A stretch of DNA of 64,000 nucleotides from Bordetella holmesii ATCC 51541 (GTDB lineage: Bacteria; Pseudomonadota; Gammaproteobacteria; Burkholderiales; Burkholderiaceae_B): the NCBI GenBank assembly GCA_000612485.1, contig CP007494.1, positions 3,224,001 to 3,288,000 on the forward strand, written 5' to 3'. The translations under genes and the position numbers were made by a program. This document shows positions 59,893 to 64,000 of this stretch, in pieces. The stretch's first letter is position 1; the number at the start of each line of letters is the position of its first letter. The notes under the pieces were generated by a model, which saw only the letters and a program-made list of their open reading frames with translations, ran no database searches and was not told the origin of the DNA.

Positions 59893-60779
59893 GCACCGAC
59901 ATAGAGCCCAGGGGTAAAAGACCTTCTTTCTGATGAGCCTGCACGAATTGCGCCGGCGTTAAATATCCGAGCGCGCTGTGAGGCCGATCGGTGTTGTACT
60001 CGACTCGCCAGTTTTCGATCAAGCTTTTAGCCTGTCGCAGGGACAAGAACCAGTGCTCGTTAAGGCATTCGTCGCGGAACTTGCCGTTGAAACTTTCGAT
60101 ATAAGCGTTCTCCACCGGCTTACCCGGCCGAATAAACGACAGCTTTACGCCTGCTTGGTAGGCCCCAGGCGTCCAAGGCTCTTCCGGCGAACTCTGGCCC
60201 GTTGTCCACGGTAATAGATCGCGGCAGGCCACGCATCTCCGCCAGCCGTTGCAGCACCATGGCAACACGCAGTCCCGGCAACGACGTATCGACCTCGATG
60301 GCCAGGCATTCGCGAGTGTAGTCATCGACGATAGTCAAACAGCGGAATCGGCGGCCATAGGCTAGGCCGTCGGCCACAAAGTCCATTGACCAACTCTGAT
60401 TCGGCGCGATTGCCGCTGGGCGAACCACGCGCTCGGTCGCCGCGATTCGCTTACGCTTTCGTTTTCGCACGCTTAACCCTGCCAGACTGTACAGCCGCCA
60501 GATTCGCTTGTGATTTGCTTGCCAGCCTTCGCGACGTAAGAGCACATGGATCCTCCGATAGCCGTAGCGTCGTTTCTCCACTGCCATCTCTTTCATGCGC
60601 TCGGTCAGCGCAGCATCGCCTGAGCGTGTGCTCTCGTAGGCAAACAGCGACCGCGAAATTCCTACCAGCCCACAGGCCCGGGTAACACCCATGCTGCGCT
60701 CGGTCATTAATGTCCTGACCGCCTCGCGTTTGGCCTGCGGGCTGACTACTTTCGGCTTAGCAGATCCTGAAGCGCCGCC
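59885..60779 (-). pseudogene. IS3-family transposase orfB, frameshift
   Basis: The DDE integrase subunit. In one frame: HTH_21-like region (RRYGYRRIHVLLRREGW), then NQSWSMDFVADGL (first Asp) and ITVDNGPEF (second Asp). In the other: KPVENAYIESFNGKFRDECLNEHW (Glu) and YNTDRPHSALGYLTP. The switch is at about 60165, where TGGGGCC appears to have one G too many; TGGGCC would give DAWAYQAGVKL. The normal product is made by a -1 frameshift from orfA, so the exact start is not definable. Comparison with other copies would show whether the extra G is real. Confidence 0.85.
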
Positions 60780-61012
60780 TTGTCCAGCATCGACTCGGCC
60801 AACAGCTTCTTGAGCTTGTTGTTCTCCTGCTCCAGCTCCTTGAGCCTCTGAGCGTCCGACACCGTCATGCCACCGAACTTCGCCTTCCAGTTGTAGTACG
60901 TTGCCTCGGAGATTCCGTGCTTGCGGCACAACTCTGCGGGCTTGGCACCTGCATCGGCTTCCTTGAGCACGCCGATGATTTGCTCTTCCGTAAATCGTTT
61001 CTTCATTGCCAT
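60746..61012 (-). CDS. IS3-family transposase orfA
   Basis: An 88-residue DNA-binding subunit. The helix-turn-helix is TEEQIIGVLKEADAGAKPAELCRKHGISEATYYNWKAKFGG, and a leucine-zipper-like helix follows (LKELEQENNKLKKLLAESMLDKAALQDLL). This is the canonical IS407-group orfA. Its end overlaps the start of orfB. Intact. Confidence 0.93.
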   Translation of the reverse strand: MAMKKRFTEEQIIGVLKEADAGAKPAELCRKHGISEATYYNWKAKFGGMTVSDAQRLKELEQENNKLKKLLAESMLDKAALQDLLSRK

Positions 61013-61041
61013 TCCTTTGGGAACGGACTCTACATCGATTT

Positions 61042-61066
61042 CGTACTAATCACGGGGAGCAGGTCA
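61042..61066 (-). repeat. IS right terminal inverted repeat
   Basis: Reverse complement of the left repeat: TGACCTGCTCCCC to TTAGTACG reading inward. It ends at GCAGGTCA, after which the truncated bfeB-like gene begins. Confidence 0.85.
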
Positions 61067-61224
61067 GTTAAACCATCGGAACGAGGCATCACCTGCTGTT
61101 GCACCAGTCCCAGTACGCCCAGACGAGCGCGTTCAGCCACCGGATCGAAGGCTGGCGCCGGCCCCGGCTGGGCTGCCGAGCTGCCTGCTGCCAGCGCCAG
61201 TGCTACAAAACGGAGCGAGTGCAT
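61067..61224 (-). pseudogene. Exported protein fragment after bfeA, cut by the IS
   Basis: Only the first 52 codons remain before the IS junction: a signal peptide (MHSLRFVALALAAGSSAAQ), then PGPAPAFDPVAERARLGVLGLVQQQVMPRSDGL. Its ATG overlaps the stop of the receptor gene (TGATG), so it was translationally coupled. In Bordetella the gene after bfeA is bfeB, a periplasmic siderophore trilactone esterase; that identity is inferred from position only. The rest is missing from this side of the IS. Confidence 0.7.
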
Positions 61225-63431
61225 CAGTAACTCACGGTCATGGTGGCGTAGTAGGCGCGGCCGGGCTCGTTATACGTCGCTGCGCCTGCGGTCGAGGCGT
61301 TGCCCTCGCGGTACTGTTTCTTGTCGAACACATTACTCACCCCGACGCGGAAACGCAGATTTCTGTTGACCTCGTAGCCCACGCTCAACCCTGCCAGCGC
61401 ATAAGGGCTGACTGTCTGCAGTGCGTCGCCTGACAGATCCACGCCCGTACGCTCGTTGACCGAAGGGCCTGTCTGCTTGCCGTAGTAGGTCAGGTTGGCC
61501 TGAAATGACAGTTTTTCCGTGTAGAACCAGTCCAGCGTGCTATTGATTGTGTACTTCGGGATCACACTGAGCGGCTGGCCGGTGCTCTTGTTCTTCGACT
61601 CGATCATATAGGTGAAGTTGGTATTCCAATCCACGTTATGAGCGATGGGAATGAACAGGTTGCCCTCCAGCCCCTGGACGAGCGCCTTTCCGCTGTTGGT
61701 CCACTGCAAGACCCGCGCGCCGTTGTTCAGGCGATAAAGGATGTCCGTGCCGGCGACGATCTTATTCTGATAATCGTTGCGGAAGTACGCCATGCTGGTG
61801 CGCCACGTGCCCGGGTCATACTCGAAACCGATTTCTTTGTTGACGCTGATTTCGGGCGAGAGGTCCGCATTACCTACCAGGTAGCAGCCGTTGCTGTTGG
61901 TTTCCGAAGACAGGCAGCCTTGGCCGCGGCTATACAACAGATAGTTTGGGTTGGACTGATACAGATTGGGCGCTTTGTAAGCGCGGGCAATCCCGCCCTT
62001 TATCTTGAACGTGTCGGTGGCTGCCCAGGACGCGTTCAGGCTCGGACTCCAGTTGCTGCCAAACTCGGAATTGTGGTCCAGGCGCACGCCCGGGGTCAGG
62101 ATGATGCTGCGGGTCGCCTCGATATTGTCTTCGACAAAAAACGCGTAGCTGTTCTGCTTGGCCTTGGTGTCGCGATTGCCCGCCTCGGTGCCGGCGATGG
62201 TGCCGCCAGTGTAGGTTTGGCGCAGGCCGCTGGGGTCGTCCAGGGTGTCACGCACGTATTCGACACCCAGAGTGGCTACCTGGCTCACGCCCAGGTGGAA
62301 AGGCAGGTTGACCTCGCCATCGGCTCGCCACGTCTTGAGCCGTGAGGTCGAAAAGCCGTTGCCGGTCGGTGCGCCTTCCGGGCCGCCTGCCAGGCCTTCC
62401 TCGCGCCGCGAATTGCGCGTGTAGTCGTAGCCCACGCTGGCACGTGTCGTGCCCCAATCATAAGTGCCGCGATGCGTGAGGGAGAGATTGTCACGATACA
62501 TGATGTTGGTCTCATGATCGTACATGGCGTCGGACACGACGGTGTTCGCGTTATTCATGGTGTCGCCGGCATACAGGTTGCCCTGGCGGCTGAAACCCAT
62601 GTCCAGATCGAACGTATTGCTCTGGTCCATTTTCCAGGAGAACATCGTGTTCAGATCCTGGTTCGTGACGCCCTCGCGGCCAGCGGTCGATGTCACGCCG
62701 GCCGTGCCTGCCGAGGCATAGCCAGCGTTGATGTCGCGCGCATCCGGGTTGGTTTTGTTGTAGTTGCCGTAAAAGCGCATCGACAGCGTGTCGCTGATGG
62801 GAGCCGACAGGCGGAAGTTCACCCGGTTCGTGTTCCCCTCTTTGCTGTCTTCCGGCTGGTTGACGTAATAAGTCGCCGAGGCCTCGGTCTTGTCCGTGGG
62901 ACGCTTGGTGATCACGTTCACCACCCCGCCCATGGCTCCCGAACCATAGCGCGCGGCGGCCGGCCCGCGAATGACTTCGATGCGTTCCACGTCCTCGGCC
63001 GGCACCCAGTTCGAGTCCCCGCGCGTGTCGCGATCGCCGTTCCAGCCATAGCGCACGGAATTACGTGAGCTGACCGGCTTGCCGTCGATCATGATCAGCG
63101 TGTTCTCAGGGCCCATGCCACGGATATCGATCTGGCGGCTATTGCCCCGCGCGCCACTGGCGCTGTTGCCGGTCAGGTTAACGCGGGGTTCGCGGCGGAT
63201 GATGTCCGCCAGGTCATTGACCGGCGGGCGGCGCTGGATCTCCTCGGCGGTAATGATCGATACGCCCAGCGATTCCTTGACCTCATCCTCTGCCGTTCCC
63301 AGCACCTGAACGGCCTGCATCTCCTGGACGTGGGGCGGGACCTGCGTCCCGGTCTGGGCGAGCGCCGGTCCAGTCATGGCCAGAAGGACAGCGGTACGGG
63401 CGTAATGCCGCGAGAAACGCGCGAACGACAT
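61224..63431 (-). CDS. bfeA: TonB-dependent siderophore receptor, FepA/BfeA-like
   Basis: An outer-membrane receptor for ferric enterobactin-type siderophores. The 735-residue protein has a signal peptide ending ALAQ and a plug domain (SIITAEEIQRRPPVNDLADIIRREP; RGMGPENTLIMIDGKP; RIEVIRGPAAARYGSGAMGGVVNV). The 22-strand barrel with a YY/aromatic last strand follows (AYYATMTVSY). The plug and barrel are closest to FepA/PfeA/BfeA. The ATG at 63431 has AGGAG eight bases upstream. It is divergent from an AraC-type regulator, as bfeA is from bfeR. Intact. Confidence 0.9.
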   Translation of the reverse strand: MSFARFSRHYARTAVLLAMTGPALAQTGTQVPPHVQEMQAVQVLGTAEDEVKESLGVSIITAEEIQRRPPVNDLADIIRREPRVNLTGNSASGARGNSRQIDIRGMGPENTLIMIDGKPVSSRNSVRYGWNGDRDTRGDSNWVPAEDVERIEVIRGPAAARYGSGAMGGVVNVITKRPTDKTEASATYYVNQPEDSKEGNTNRVNFRLSAPISDTLSMRFYGNYNKTNPDARDINAGYASAGTAGVTSTAGREGVTNQDLNTMFSWKMDQSNTFDLDMGFSRQGNLYAGDTMNNANTVVSDAMYDHETNIMYRDNLSLTHRGTYDWGTTRASVGYDYTRNSRREEGLAGGPEGAPTGNGFSTSRLKTWRADGEVNLPFHLGVSQVATLGVEYVRDTLDDPSGLRQTYTGGTIAGTEAGNRDTKAKQNSYAFFVEDNIEATRSIILTPGVRLDHNSEFGSNWSPSLNASWAATDTFKIKGGIARAYKAPNLYQSNPNYLLYSRGQGCLSSETNSNGCYLVGNADLSPEISVNKEIGFEYDPGTWRTSMAYFRNDYQNKIVAGTDILYRLNNGARVLQWTNSGKALVQGLEGNLFIPIAHNVDWNTNFTYMIESKNKSTGQPLSVIPKYTINSTLDWFYTEKLSFQANLTYYGKQTGPSVNERTGVDLSGDALQTVSPYALAGLSVGYEVNRNLRFRVGVSNVFDKKQYREGNASTAGAATYNEPGRAYYATMTVSY

Positions 63432-63495
63432 TCGAGAAGCTCCTGAATAACGCATGCCCCGCATGAAATATATGGGGACATTACTTTCTAAGTGG

Positions 63496-63516
63496 GAATG
63501 ATTTGTAATACCATTT
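63496..63516. promoter_or_regulatory. Possible Fur box between receptor and regulator
   Basis: GAATGATTTGTAATACC resembles the Fur consensus (alternating GATAAT/ATTATC hexamers) only moderately. It lies between divergent iron-uptake genes, about 65 bases before the receptor start. Confidence 0.35.
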
Positions 63517-63560
63517 ATGGTTCGTGATTATGTCAGCTTGAAATTCTTGAAATATTTGCC

Positions 63561-64000
63561 GTGGCACCACAAACCTTTGCTTCCCAACCAAATTCCGGAA
63601 CTTCTGCGGCAGACCTCTATTTGAGCGTCCTCGCCCCGGGCAGCGTTCGTTTCGAGGGGGGTGCGAAACGCATGCGTTCGGCGCCGGCATGACGGTCAGG
63701 CGGATGGACTGGCGCGACCTGCAGGGCGGTGTGCTGCGCAGCCAGGAGGGTCCTGGCTTTTATCTGCTGATGGTCGCCGGTGGCGGAGCCGACCTGTACG
63801 CGGGTGACACGGTATTGGCGCAACGCACATCCATGATGGGACACGCCGTCACCTGGAGCGCCGATGTGAGTTATGAATTGGTGCGCTACTCGCGGCGAGG
63901 TGATGTCGAGCGCGCCGTTCAGGTGCACTTGACGCCAGAATGGCTGGCCAGCCGCCTGGCGCCAGAGAACCCATTGCGCAAGGCGTTGCCCTTGCAGCCC
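63561..64000 (+). pseudogene. bfeR: AraC-type regulator (BfeR-like), frameshifted and partial
   Basis: The 5' part of a regulator divergent from the siderophore receptor; it runs off the right edge before any helix-turn-helix. From a GTG at 63561 the frame reads APQTFASQPNSGTSAADLYLSVLAPGSVRFEGG and then breaks in a run of six G at 63656-63661. The adjacent frame resumes CETHAFGAGMTVRRMDWRDLQGGVL and stays open to the edge (VERAVQVHLTPEWLASRL). Seven G would join them. The N-terminal style matches PchR/BfeR-type siderophore regulators. The start lacks a good ribosome binding site. Confidence 0.6.

Larger units (their letters stand above)
59869..61066 (-). mobile_element. IS3-family insertion sequence, IS407-like
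   Basis: A 1198-bp element bounded by imperfect inverted repeats of about 24-25 bp that start TGACCTGC and end TTAGTACG on both sides (59869-59892 and 61042-61066). It has orfA and orfB in the arrangement of IS3 elements. The size, TG...CA ends and transposase stop inside the left repeat fit the IS407 group, which is present in several Bordetella. The flanking four bases differ (TTTT left, GTTA right), so no target duplication remains. Its right end interrupts a gene. Confidence 0.9.

Overview
The window is a G+C-rich betaproteobacterial chromosome segment. Gene content and order point to Bordetella (Alcaligenaceae). The evidence is the long minus-strand rpsB-tsf-pyrH-frr-uppS-cdsA-dxr-rseP-bamA-skp-lpxD-fabZ-lpxA-lpxB-rnhB run, a Bug/TctC-type solute receptor next to a CoA-transferase, a full flagellar fli block, a FepA/BfeA-like siderophore receptor with a divergent AraC-type regulator, and an IS407-like IS3-family element. 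The genus call is fairly secure. The species is not; a flagellar locus this damaged fits a non-motile, host-restricted lineage such as B. holmesii better than B. avium or B. bronchiseptica.

Layout. 1-5.1 kb: 5' end of nfeD, a class I glutamine amidotransferase, ppsA with its divergent regulator ppsR, and a small lipoprotein. 5.2-20.9 kb: minus-strand housekeeping block for RNA methylation, RNase HII, lipid A synthesis, outer-membrane assembly, isoprenoid/phospholipid/peptidoglycan precursors and translation. 21.7-26.4 kb: map, glnD, marC, dsbB on the plus strand. 26.5-30.8 kb: purF, cvpA, a SPOR-domain protein and folC on the minus strand. 30.9-35.4 kb: accessory catabolic cluster (cupin, Bug receptor, type III CoA-transferase, acyl-CoA dehydrogenase, IclR regulator). 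35.5-51.6 kb: flaG-fliDST, a second FliK-like gene, an FlhB-tail-like gene, fliE (minus) and fliFGHIJKLMNOPQR (plus). 51.6-56.7 kb (minus): an Aer-like receptor, a MotA-chemoreceptor chimera, flhC, flhD. 57.2-59.8 kb: fliA and fliC. 59.9-61.1 kb: IS element. 61.1-64 kb: truncated bfeB-like gene, bfeA-like receptor and the start of a bfeR-like regulator.

The flagellar genes form a FlhDC -> FliA -> late gene cascade. Sigma-28 promoters of the form TAAAG-N14-(G)CCGTTAT are visible before flaG and fliC, and a shared GAATTCCCC/ATAACG motif precedes fliA and fliL. The locus is heavily damaged. fliI has an internal deletion that also shifts frame. fliC and fliD are each one base short. motA is fused in frame to a chemoreceptor whose last 57 codons follow a TAG. 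motB, cheA, cheW, the other che genes, flhA, flhB and all flg genes are absent from the window.

An important caveat: single-base frameshifts occur in at least ten genes (rseP twice, marC, dsbB, folC, flhB-like, aer-like, IS orfB, bfeR-like, fliD, fliC), mostly in C or G runs. Because rseP and folC are normally needed for growth, many are probably sequencing errors. The fliI deletion, the motA chimera, the in-frame TAG and the missing target-site duplication of the IS cannot be explained that way.
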